64,000 nt of DNA, from NCBI RefSeq assembly GCF_015477775.1, contig NZ_JADLQO010000015.1, forward strand, positions 62,001-126,000. The letters are read 5' to 3'. The translations under genes were made by a program, and so were the position numbers. Shown here piece by piece: positions 1-7,222 of the stretch. Each line of letters opens with the position of its first letter. Within the stretch, counting starts at the first letter, position 1. A model generated the notes under the pieces. It was not told where the DNA came from and ran no database searches. It was given only the letters and a program-made list of their open reading frames with translations. The DNA is from Nocardia abscessus. Its GTDB lineage: Bacteria; Actinomycetota; Actinomycetes; Mycobacteriales; Mycobacteriaceae.

Positions 1-266
1 GGCACGAGGGTGCGGCCTTCGTCGGTGAGGGTGTACTCGACCTGCGGAGGCACCGTGTCGAAGACGGTGCGGCGGACCAGGCCGTCGGATTCCAGTTCGC
101 GCAGTTGCTGGACCAGCATCTTCTCGCTGGTCGTCGGCATCCGCCTGCGCAGCTCACCGTAGCGGTGCACGCCCTCCTTGAGGTGGGCCAGGATCACCGG
201 CTTCCACTTGCCGCCGATCAGGTCGACGGTCACCTCCACGGCGCACTGGTAGAGCTTGTCGGGCAC
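1..266 (-). CDS. HxlR-family winged-helix transcriptional regulator (3' part beyond window)
   Basis: The reading frame starts at a GTG (266-264) behind a clear AGGAGG (275-280) and runs off the left edge, so the C-terminus is missing. The translation has the HxlR signature: an N-terminal cysteine (YQCAVEVTVDLIGGKWKPVI), then a winged-helix DNA-binding region containing RYGELRRRMPTTSEKMLVQQLREL and the wing VEYTLTDEGRTL. HxlR proteins are homodimeric regulators, often of a divergent gene and often redox- or aldehyde-responsive. Here the divergent neighbours are a small alpha/beta-barrel protein and an isochorismatase-fold protein, which are the likely targets. The family call is secure; the ligand is unknown. 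Confidence 0.85.
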   Translation of the reverse strand, partial: MPDKLYQCAVEVTVDLIGGKWKPVILAHLKEGVHRYGELRRRMPTTSEKMLVQQLRELESDGLVRRTVFDTVPPQVEYTLTDEGRTLV

Positions 267-382
267 GCGGCGGACCTCCTGGCTACCTACTCACCGAAAA
301 GTGCGTTCTTGTAACACTGTAATCATCACGATTCCATGGATGCCGTTCACCTGGACAACCGCAGACATGGAGCGAAACAGCA

Positions 383-709
383 ATGAAGGTCATCGTTTTC
401 GACCGCTTCAAGCCCGGCGTCACGCTGGAGACGATCAACCCGTACCTGCCCGAGGAGGTCGCCAACGTGTGGCGGCTGTGGAAGGCGGGCATCGTCCGGG
501 AGAACTACGCGCGAGCCGACGAGCCCGGCGTGGTCATCGTGTTCGAGGTCGACAGCGTCGAGGAGGCGCAGAAGTACGTCGCCGACTTCCCGCTCACCAA
601 GGCCGGGTACCTGGAGTGGACCTACGTCCCGGTGCAGGCGCCGTTGCCGCTGGAAGCGCTGATGGACCCGGCCGTCGACGTCGCCGAGCCCTACGACCGG
701 ACCGCGTGA
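383..709 (+). CDS. Small dimeric alpha/beta-barrel protein (muconolactone isomerase/YCII-like)
   Basis: A 108-residue protein. It begins MKVIVFDRFKPGVT and carries alternating strands and helices typical of the ferredoxin-like dimeric alpha/beta-barrel superfamily, including EEAQKYVADFPLTKAGYLEWTYVPV, which resembles muconolactone delta-isomerase and YCII-like proteins. The start is ATG 383 with GGAG ten bases upstream. It is followed almost without a gap by the isochorismatase-fold gene, suggesting a two-gene unit divergent from the HxlR regulator. Family membership is by overall pattern; the substrate cannot be told. The 116-bp divergent gap (267-382) must hold both promoters and contains the direct repeat GTAACACTGTAAT, a weak operator candidate. 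Confidence 0.65.
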   Translation: MKVIVFDRFKPGVTLETINPYLPEEVANVWRLWKAGIVRENYARADEPGVVIVFEVDSVEEAQKYVADFPLTKAGYLEWTYVPVQAPLPLEALMDPAVDVAEPYDRTA

Positions 710-711
710 GC

Positions 712-1359
712 ATGCGACACGCCTTCGGCCTGAACATCCCGCAGACCGTATCCGACGCCTGCGATCCCGCGCGGATGGCGCTGCTCATCTACGACATGCA
801 GGTCGGCGTCGTGCGGCAGATCCCGGAGGGAGAGCAGATCGTGCGCGCGTGTGTGCGCTTGCGTGACGCCGCGCGGGCAGGTGGTTTCCGGGTGTTCTAT
901 ACCCGGCACATGTCGCTGCCGGTCGCGGCCTCGGGTGTCGCGCAGCTGCGCACCGCGATGTCTTGGCAGCGGGTGGACGACCCGGCCGCCCTGCGCTCCA
1001 GCTTTCCGCAGGGCTCACCGCAGTTCCAGTTGGTCCCCGAGTTGACGCCCGGCCCGGACGAGGTGGTGTTCGACAAGATCACCATGTCGGCATTCGCGTC
1101 GACGCCACTGGACTTCGCCCTACGCGACAGCGGCATCGACACCTACGCCATCGCGGGCATCGCCATGGAGGTGGGCATCGAGCCGACGGTCCGGCACAGC
1201 CTGGATCTGGGTTATCTGCCGATCATCGTCCCCGACGCCTGCGGGGCCGGCCACCCGGAAGCCGCCGAAAGGTCTTACGCCACCCTAGAATTCGCGGGAG
1301 GATCGCTCACCACCGACACGGCCGCACTGAGCGATCTGATGAGTCGCCGCGCACCCTAG
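712..1359 (+). CDS. Isochorismatase-fold hydrolase lacking the nucleophilic cysteine
   Basis: About 215 residues with the isochorismatase/cysteine-hydrolase fold: the early YDMQVG motif supplies the conserved aspartate, and the strand-turn-helix segment IAGIAMEVGIEPTVRHS sits where cysteine hydrolases carry their nucleophile (usually GxxTxxC). At that position this protein has glycine (MEVG). Glycine at this position is also found in true isochorismatases such as EntB, so vinyl-ether hydrolysis or a non-nucleophilic reaction is more likely than amidase chemistry. ATG 712 is chosen; GTG 706 would overlap the previous stop by four bases (GTGA) and is an equally good coupled start. No siderophore genes are adjacent. 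Confidence 0.75.
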   Translation: MRHAFGLNIPQTVSDACDPARMALLIYDMQVGVVRQIPEGEQIVRACVRLRDAARAGGFRVFYTRHMSLPVAASGVAQLRTAMSWQRVDDPAALRSSFPQGSPQFQLVPELTPGPDEVVFDKITMSAFASTPLDFALRDSGIDTYAIAGIAMEVGIEPTVRHSLDLGYLPIIVPDACGAGHPEAAERSYATLEFAGGSLTTDTAALSDLMSRRAP

Positions 1360-1484
1360 CGCGTTCCACGCGGCGCGATCCATTCCGCGTTCTCCGGCCG
1401 GGGCCGCCATCGCGTGGAAGCTCGACTACGCCGCGCCGGTACTCCGCTGGACCCGCATCGCGCCGACGACCGGGTGGGTGATGG

Positions 1485-1871
1485 TCAGGAGGGCCGCGAT
1501 CCGCGCGGGGTAGCGGTCCTTCCACCGTCGCCTCGCAGCCGGAACATGCGCTTGCCGGCCCTGTCCGGGAGATCGGTCGCGCCTGTCGCCGACTGAGTGC
1601 CCGGGGTATCGGTCAACGCGTGGAAGCGGTCGATGAACTGGCGTATGGCCAGCCGGTTTTCGTCATCGAGCCCGTTGGCGGCGGTGACGGTGACCATGGT
1701 GCCGGAGTCGATGCGCAGGACGTCCCAGGCCACCGGCAGGACGGGCGCGTGCACGCTGCGCCCGTTACTGCTGATCGTGATGGACGAACGGGATACGCCA
1801 GGAACGAAGGCCAGGTCTTCGGCGATCGCGGCCGTGAGCGGTCCCTTCGCGGGAAACTCCTCGACGTACAT
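1485..1871 (-). CDS. HPr-like small protein without the phosphorylatable histidine
   Basis: A 128-residue frame starting at ATG 1871. Residues about 1-85 read like an HPr/PtsH domain: strand, PAKGPLTAAIAEDLAFVPG, ITISSNGRSV, then the helix-strand block WDVLRIDSGTMVTVTAANG and LDDENRLAIRQFIDRF, which matches the HPr C-terminal half in spacing. The usual GLHARPA motif with active-site histidine is replaced by KGPLTAA, so it cannot act as a normal PTS phosphocarrier. A low-complexity basic tail of about 40 residues follows. It is divergent from the phosphatase-family gene at 1999. The HPr resemblance is a reading of the pattern, not a search result; the frame could be a diverged regulatory HPr relative. 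Confidence 0.45.
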   Translation of the reverse strand: MYVEEFPAKGPLTAAIAEDLAFVPGVSRSSITISSNGRSVHAPVLPVAWDVLRIDSGTMVTVTAANGLDDENRLAIRQFIDRFHALTDTPGTQSATGATDLPDRAGKRMFRLRGDGGRTATPRGSRPS

Positions 1872-1985
1872 TCTCGACCTCGTCACGTTGCCGACAGTAG
1901 TGAGCCAGTGTAGACATGGGACGGATCTCGCTCGAGCCACACAGAACCCACCCCTGCGCTCCACCGCGTCTTCGCCTGCATTGCT

Positions 1986-1991
1986 TAGGCT
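1986..1991 (+). promoter_or_regulatory. -10 element (TAGGCT) of a leaderless gene
   Basis: TAGGCT lies seven bases before the ATG at 1999, so transcription is expected to begin at the start codon itself. No ribosome binding site is present, and no convincing -35 is seen. Confidence 0.5.
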
Positions 1992-1998
1992 CGACCGC

Positions 1999-2943
1999 AT
2001 GCGTAAATGGATGGGCCGGGCATTGCTCGGTGTGGGGTGGTGCGCTGTCGCGGTGGGCGCGGTCGGGATCGTGCTGCATTTCGGCGCGTGGCAGCGGCGC
2101 GGGCTGGTGTTGCTCGCTTCGGGGGCGTCGTACTTGATGATCGGCGCGATCGCGGGTGTGGTGCTGCTGCTGATCGCGCGCGGGTGGCGCAGCGCGGCCG
2201 TCGCCGGGGTGCTGGCCGCGGCGGTGTTGTGGACGCTGGTGCCCGCGTTCGTGCCGGAAGGGCGGGCCGCGAGTGGTCCGCAGCTGACCGTCATGCAGTC
2301 GAATCTGCTGTTCGGCGGCGCCGATCCGGCCGCCGTGGTGCGCGCGGTGCGGGACAACCACGTCGACGTGCTGACCGTCGACGAACTGACCGAGGCCGCG
2401 ATCGAGCGGCTGGCGGGCGCGGGCCTGCTCGGCGAACTGCCCCATCACTACACCGAGCCCACCCGCGACGGCGGTGGCGGCACCGGCATCTACAGCCGAT
2501 ATCCCCTGCGGGACACCAAGAAGTACGACGGATACATCCTGCACAACGTCTCCGCGACGATGGATCACCCCGAGCGGGGGCCGATCACCGTCTTCGCGTT
2601 CCACCCGGTCCCGCCGCCGTTCGATTTCCCGGCGTGGCAATCGGAGATGCGCAGAACGCGCGAAATCCTCGACGCGCATCGAGGTCCCGCCATCGTGGGC
2701 GCCGACTTCAACGCGACTCGCGACCACGCGGCCTATCGTGACCTCCTGCGCGGCCGCTTCGCCTCGGCCGCCGACCAGACCGGGGCCGGTCTGCTACTTA
2801 CCTACCCGGAAGACCGCAGCTGGGGCCCGGTGATCGGCATCGACCACATCCTCCTGGCCGACGCCACCGCCGAAGACCTGCACAGCCTCACCGTCCCCGG
2901 CTCCGACCACCGAGCCCTCATCGCCCGAATCCGGCTCCACTGA
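1999..2943 (+). CDS. Membrane-anchored endonuclease/exonuclease/phosphatase-family protein
   Basis: 314 residues. The N-terminus has two or three hydrophobic helices (about residues 8-28, 38-58, 66-84), followed by an extracytoplasmic EEP domain: LTVMQSNLLFGGAD, DVLTVDELTEAAIERL, GTGIYSRYPL, VFAFHPVPPP, the catalytic AIVGADFNATRDH and the final GSDHRALIARIRL histidine. This is the pattern of actinobacterial membrane-tethered EEP proteins whose substrates are mostly unknown (sphingomyelinase-, nuclease- or phosphatase-like). The start is ATG 1999, supported by a leaderless -10 seven bases upstream. The fold and metal-dependent hydrolysis are well supported; the substrate is not. Confidence 0.85.
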   Translation: MRKWMGRALLGVGWCAVAVGAVGIVLHFGAWQRRGLVLLASGASYLMIGAIAGVVLLLIARGWRSAAVAGVLAAAVLWTLVPAFVPEGRAASGPQLTVMQSNLLFGGADPAAVVRAVRDNHVDVLTVDELTEAAIERLAGAGLLGELPHHYTEPTRDGGGGTGIYSRYPLRDTKKYDGYILHNVSATMDHPERGPITVFAFHPVPPPFDFPAWQSEMRRTREILDAHRGPAIVGADFNATRDHAAYRDLLRGRFASAADQTGAGLLLTYPEDRSWGPVIGIDHILLADATAEDLHSLTVPGSDHRALIARIRLH

Positions 2944-3053
2944 ACGGCTCTCCGCTATGATGCACAGGTTCCGGTGTTGCCGATACCGCAGCGTTCGTGG
3001 GTTGCCGCCCCAGCGCTGGGCCTGCCGGGTATCGAAAGAGGGGAGCCCGCAGA

Positions 3054-3494
3054 GTGAGTGATATCGAGCGACTGCTTCTCCGTCTGTCGGCCTATCTGAG
3101 CGAGGACTTCTCGATAGACAGTGCCCGCGAGGTCCGGCGCCAGCTCGACGCCGTTCGCAATCGCGTTCCCTTCCCGCCGCCGGACACCATCGAGCAGACG
3201 CCGTTACGAAACCTGTTCGACTACCTCGAGCTGAAGAGCCATGATGCCGTCCTGGGCCGCACCCAATGGCTTCGCGGCGACCTGGCGGACATCGATCGAG
3301 AACTGTTGGCGGCACTGGCCGAAAGTCAGCGTGTCGGTCTGACCGAGCACGATATCGAAGAGATCGACAACCTCTTATGGGAGCTGCGCGACCGCGTCGA
3401 CACTTTCGGGCCGATGGACGACGGCCGCTGGCCGTTGCAATGCCTCATCGCCTACGTGGATACGAAGATCAAGCGCTCCCTGGAAACGAACTGA
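3054..3494 (+). CDS. Conserved hypothetical protein
   Basis: 146 residues starting at GTG 3054 behind GAGGGGAG (about 3038-3045). It is mostly helical and acidic, with segments SAYLSEDFSIDSAREVRRQL, LFDYLELKSHDAVLGRTQWL and HDIEEIDNLLWELRDRVDTF, and has no signal peptide or membrane segment. I do not recognise a family. It is convergent with the DUF3558-like lipoprotein downstream, and the codon use is that of a real gene. An upstream in-frame ATG at 2997 lacks a ribosome binding site and is less likely. Confidence 0.7.
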   Translation: MSDIERLLLRLSAYLSEDFSIDSAREVRRQLDAVRNRVPFPPPDTIEQTPLRNLFDYLELKSHDAVLGRTQWLRGDLADIDRELLAALAESQRVGLTEHDIEEIDNLLWELRDRVDTFGPMDDGRWPLQCLIAYVDTKIKRSLETN

Positions 3495-3556
3495 ACGCCT
3501 GGGCTGCTCATCATCTGACAGGTCTACGGGAGGCCGAACTGCCACGCCGTGCCTGT

Positions 3557-4069
3557 TCAGACTCCCGGTGGGAGTAGTGGTACGAGTTCCTCTGCCAGTT
3601 CTGTCAGAGTTGTGCACGGATCGAGCGCGACATCGTGAGACAGGTAGAGCGACAGAATTCCGCCTGTCATTTCGACCCTCAGCACACAGAATCGTTGCTC
3701 CAGCGGTAGGGATTGGATTTTCGCGGAACGCCCCGCGATACGGATCGTTTGGAATGTGTGGGGGGCCGTGCGGCCGACCTCGCTGAGCGGTGCGTTGCTT
3801 ACTCCCACGGCGAGGTGATACTTCGGGCTCTGGTAGAAGCATCCCAGAGAGACGTAGTCCTCGATGCGGTTATCAGTGCTCTCTGGGTTGCTGCCGAACT
3901 GGTGCTTATCTAGGAATGGTTGCGGCATTTGGCGGCAGGGATTGAATATATTATCGAACATGTAGGCGGCCGATGTGGTGTCGACAGGAGCGGATTTATC
4001 CCGTGTGCAACCGCTCAATGCCGCACAGAGCAGGACGCAGATTATCGCTACCCGTGACGGTTTCCTCAT
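3557..4069 (-). CDS. DUF3558-like lipoprotein
   Basis: 170 residues with a lipoprotein signal peptide (VAIICVLLCAALSGC, lipobox LSGC at about 18-21). The mature part has the cysteine-containing layout of DUF3558-type actinobacterial lipoproteins: FDNIFNPCRQMP near the N-terminus, SLGCFYQSPKYHLAVGV, FCVLRVEMTGGILSLYLS and DPCTTLTELAEELVPLLP. Such proteins occur in nocardiae and rhodococci beside T7SS substrates. It overlaps the upstream large gene by four bases (ATGA), so the two are translationally coupled, and it is the last gene of the cassette. Function unknown; probably an envelope partner of the secreted proteins encoded upstream. Confidence 0.75.
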   Translation of the reverse strand: MRKPSRVAIICVLLCAALSGCTRDKSAPVDTTSAAYMFDNIFNPCRQMPQPFLDKHQFGSNPESTDNRIEDYVSLGCFYQSPKYHLAVGVSNAPLSEVGRTAPHTFQTIRIAGRSAKIQSLPLEQRFCVLRVEMTGGILSLYLSHDVALDPCTTLTELAEELVPLLPPGV

Positions 4070-6531
4070 TTCTTCGCCGGTTCCACAGGGGGCTGTCCTG
4101 TCATGTAGTACGTCATGTCCCCAGGTTTTCGCGCCATGCCGGAGAGAATTTCGAAGGAATGCGCGTTCACGTAAGAGCGAGTGAAGTCCAGCAGGTTGCG
4201 GTCGTCGAGGAACCGGTTGAGCGTCGGCTGCAGCGAGGGGGCCATGAAGGGGGCGACGTCGAGCGGTTTGCCGTCCGGGCCGACGAATTCCGGTGGCAGC
4301 TGTCCGCTGGCGTGCAATGTGGTGAACAATTGCTGGATAATCTGCTGGTTCGCTTCGGCGGTTGCCTGAGACCGGTCGGGATATGTGGGATATTCCTTCT
4401 CTGGTTCGGGGTTGAACTTCTCCATGGCGGCGTTGTAGCCCTCTTCCTTGGCGACTTCGAGTACTTGGTTGCCGATCACGCTTACCGGTGTCCGGCCGGG
4501 AAGTTCAAGGTTGTCCAAGGTCAGGGATTTGACGATGTCGCCGACCTTCTGGCGCATCTCGTACGTGTCCTGCTTGGCGCTGAAATCGTCGTCGGCGGTC
4601 TTTTCCAGCTGGTAGGTGAGCGCGTTCAAGGACGCATTGGTGGTCCGCGCGTCCAGCGTCGCGAGTTCGGGTGCGTGGATGCTCAGCCACTTTTGCGGGT
4701 CGCCGCCACCTTCAGTGATCGCCCGGTCCAGCATCTCGGCCTCGTAGGCCTGCCGGGCGAATTCCAGATTGAACCTGCCGGTCTCGGACTGGCTGCCCAG
4801 GAACAGCAAACGGTCGGCGTCTGTCCTGTCGAAGATGACATTGGCCTGGTCGCCTGGAGTCAGCGGATCGTCGTGGATCTCGGTCCTATCCGCATTGGGG
4901 TTCAGATAGGTTTCTATGTTCGTAGCCAGAACATGCGAAAGCCCGTCCGCCAGCTTCGGATTGGTGACGAACGCCTTCGCATTGTCCTCGAATACCGTGC
5001 CGTCCTCGCCCGCCTTCAGCTTCGGTCGTCCGGAATCGTCCTTCTCTTCCGGTGCGAAGACGTCCGGCAGCTCCGCCAGCGCACGCTTGGCCAGCAGTCC
5101 TTCCTGCCCCGGCTTGTCGGTGCCGTCCGCGATCCATTCGTACAGTCCCGCAGCGGTTTTGCCGTCGTCGTCCCACTCGTGGGAGAAGACGGTCGAGGTG
5201 AATTTCTGTGGGTCGAAGTTCTGCGGGTTGTACAGGTTGTCCGTGGCGCCGAAGGACAGATCGCCGGGGATGTCCTGCCCAGTGTTCGGATCTTTGCCGG
5301 TCAGCAGGGCGTAACTGGATTCGTTGTTGCGGGTGCTCGTTTCCAAGAACTGCCGGCTCGCTGCCTCCACCTTGTCCAGGTCGCCCTTGTCGAAGCCGGG
5401 CGGGTAGCCGTGCCAATCCTTCTCGCCGGCTTCGACGTATTCGGCGAGGCTGGCGCTCTGTCTGCCCAGTTCGATGCCGAGGGTTCGGCCGGGCTCGTAG
5501 CCGGGGTTGGCTTGGGTCAGCAGTTCGGCGAATGCGGCCTGCTGAAGCATCTGCTCCTTGACGGGGCGTTGTCCGTCGATGACCGTGTCGTCGCGTTCTT
5601 CGTAGCGGCCGGACACCAGTTCACGGACTCCCGGCGGAAGGTCGGCGTAGGAGCCTCGCCTGGTACCGGATCCGATCTTCTCGTTCGACACGACCATGAG
5701 CGAGTTGGCCAGGTTGTCGCGCTTCATCGCCGCGACGGGATCACCAGCCTGTTCCCGCTCGAGCAATCGCTGGTTCAGCGCGAGGATGCCGTCTTTGCCC
5801 GCTTCCTGGTACAGCGCCTTGTAATAGTCCTGCACACTGGCCGGGACGGTGCTGATCTCCTCGCCCGCGGCCAGGCGGCGCAGTTCGTCCGGACTCAGCA
5901 CGTGCTCGGGCATGTCGGAGGCGATCTCATCGATGGCCGCGGTGTCGCCGTTGCGTGCCGCGTCCGCGAGCGCCTTGCCGTCCTGCTTGCCGAACCGGGC
6001 GGCCTGGTTGTCGGCGTCGGCGACGTCGAGGCTGGAGCCGAGAAGGTCGCCGCCCGATCTGATCTCGAGCGCTTGATCGCCGATCTGCTTCGCCAAGTCC
6101 TCGACGGCGTCGCGGAACGGGGAAAACGCACCGTTGATCGCGTCCTGATGGGTGCGGATCACCTCGGAATCGACGCCTTCTTTGTCGAGCACCTTCCAGG
6201 TGTCGTCCACCGTGAGCTGTGCGGCGCGCGCGTCGTTCAGCTTCGCCAGCAGCGTGTCCCGGAACCCGGATACCGCACCGACTCCTCGCGTGAGGATGTC
6301 GATCAGCTCGTCGATCTCGTACCCGAGCTTCTTACCCTGGTCGTGGTCTTGGCCGACCCGGTTGTAAGCGGCGTCGTAGGCGACGCCCTGCCAGTCGTGC
6401 CTGACCTCGTCGAAGTGCTTACGGGCGCTGTCGAGCTGCTCCGTCAGCGTGGATCGGGATTCGGCGAGTTTGCCCGTCCATGTGTTCAGCGCCCCGAGAT
6501 CCCAGCGCTCGACGTCGCCGGGGCTAAGCAT
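4066..6531 (-). CDS. Large T7SS-associated substrate-like protein
   Basis: 821 residues starting at ATG 6531, which overlaps the stop of the previous gene. The N-terminal 100 residues form a WXG100-like helical hairpin (WDLGALNTWTGKLAESRSTL, then WQGVAYDAAYNRVGQDHDQG). A long helical region follows, and a large acidic C-terminal region has no membrane segments or signal peptide. The overall layout matches mycobacterial and nocardial proteins annotated as TPR-repeat-region T7SS proteins. The EspC-like gene upstream and the lipoprotein downstream, joined by overlaps, make a compact cassette. T7SS export is inferred from the N-terminal helices and the context. No catalytic motif is visible, so effector or scaffold cannot be decided. 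Confidence 0.65.
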   Translation of the reverse strand: MLSPGDVERWDLGALNTWTGKLAESRSTLTEQLDSARKHFDEVRHDWQGVAYDAAYNRVGQDHDQGKKLGYEIDELIDILTRGVGAVSGFRDTLLAKLNDARAAQLTVDDTWKVLDKEGVDSEVIRTHQDAINGAFSPFRDAVEDLAKQIGDQALEIRSGGDLLGSSLDVADADNQAARFGKQDGKALADAARNGDTAAIDEIASDMPEHVLSPDELRRLAAGEEISTVPASVQDYYKALYQEAGKDGILALNQRLLEREQAGDPVAAMKRDNLANSLMVVSNEKIGSGTRRGSYADLPPGVRELVSGRYEERDDTVIDGQRPVKEQMLQQAAFAELLTQANPGYEPGRTLGIELGRQSASLAEYVEAGEKDWHGYPPGFDKGDLDKVEAASRQFLETSTRNNESSYALLTGKDPNTGQDIPGDLSFGATDNLYNPQNFDPQKFTSTVFSHEWDDDGKTAAGLYEWIADGTDKPGQEGLLAKRALAELPDVFAPEEKDDSGRPKLKAGEDGTVFEDNAKAFVTNPKLADGLSHVLATNIETYLNPNADRTEIHDDPLTPGDQANVIFDRTDADRLLFLGSQSETGRFNLEFARQAYEAEMLDRAITEGGGDPQKWLSIHAPELATLDARTTNASLNALTYQLEKTADDDFSAKQDTYEMRQKVGDIVKSLTLDNLELPGRTPVSVIGNQVLEVAKEEGYNAAMEKFNPEPEKEYPTYPDRSQATAEANQQIIQQLFTTLHASGQLPPEFVGPDGKPLDVAPFMAPSLQPTLNRFLDDRNLLDFTRSYVNAHSFEILSGMARKPGDMTYYMTGQPPVEPAKK

Positions 6532-6823
6532 GGTGCACGTCCATGGCATGCATCATCTGGGCGAACTGCTGATCGCTGGTTTGCAGATTGCCTGCCGCGT
6601 CCTTGGACTTGTTCGCCACCTCGCGCAGCCGCTCGGCGACACGCAGGTACGCGCCCTCGACGAACTCGGCGGCCAGTTCGATCGCTCGCGGGATATCCGA
6701 CCCGGGCGCAGCCGCCTGCAGCCCCGCCGCCGAGGTTCGTACATCGATGCTGTCGATTTCGTTGCACGCGGCGAGCAGTTTGTCTGCCATCGCACGGATC
6801 TGGTCCACATCGGCTTGTAGCAA
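6524..6823 (-). CDS. EspC-like T7SS-associated small protein
   Basis: 99 residues, all helical: LQADVDQIRAMADKLLAACN, then a glycine/alanine-rich turn, then IPRAIELAAEFVEGAYLRVA and a third helix ending QQFAQMMHAMD. This is the shape of the EspC/T7SS target family (about 100 residues, no signal peptide). The start is TTG 6823, preceded by AGGAGTAGGGGG. Its stop overlaps the ATG of the large gene at 6531. Small helical T7SS proteins of this kind are usually co-exported with or chaperone a larger substrate, here probably the product of the overlapping gene. Confidence 0.7.
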   Translation of the reverse strand: MLQADVDQIRAMADKLLAACNEIDSIDVRTSAAGLQAAAPGSDIPRAIELAAEFVEGAYLRVAERLREVANKSKDAAGNLQTSDQQFAQMMHAMDVHHA

Positions 6824-7222
6824 ATCCGCCCCCTACTCCTCGCAATTGGCGACGAATTTAGCATGACGAAGGGCCGGTAGATCGCACCGCTGGACGTCGC
6901 CGACGCACCCTCATACGTGGACACGGTCGCCTCGCGGGCGGCTTCAGCAGCCGGGGACGGTCAGCGGCAGCGGAAGGAGCGGAAGAGCCGGTCCGGCCCG
7001 ACGTTCACTTCGAGGCATCGGCTGCGGCGGGTCTGTATGGCTATCAGCCGCAAGGTTTTTCCTACTGCGGCGTTGGCCGCAGCGGGGCCGCGGCCTCGTT
7101 TCCGCACGCACATGCGCTATTTCGCGACAACCGCGTGGCGATTGATGCGCGCGACCGATTCGCCGCGATTACGATATGAGCGCTCGGCGGGCCCGAGACG
7201 CGGTACTCGGGGAGGCGGCTCG
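6824..7222. other. Divergent intergenic region
   Basis: About 400 bp between the T7SS cassette (minus) and the metallopeptidase lipoprotein (plus). It must carry both promoters. I see no convincing gene, repeat or operator in it. Confidence 0.5.

Noticed and set aside
3973..6861. A 962-codon plus-strand open frame across the T7SS cassette
   Set aside because: It is antisense to three overlapping genes with good starts and motifs. High GC content keeps the complementary frame open, and its composition (Val/Gly/Arg-rich) has no family character.
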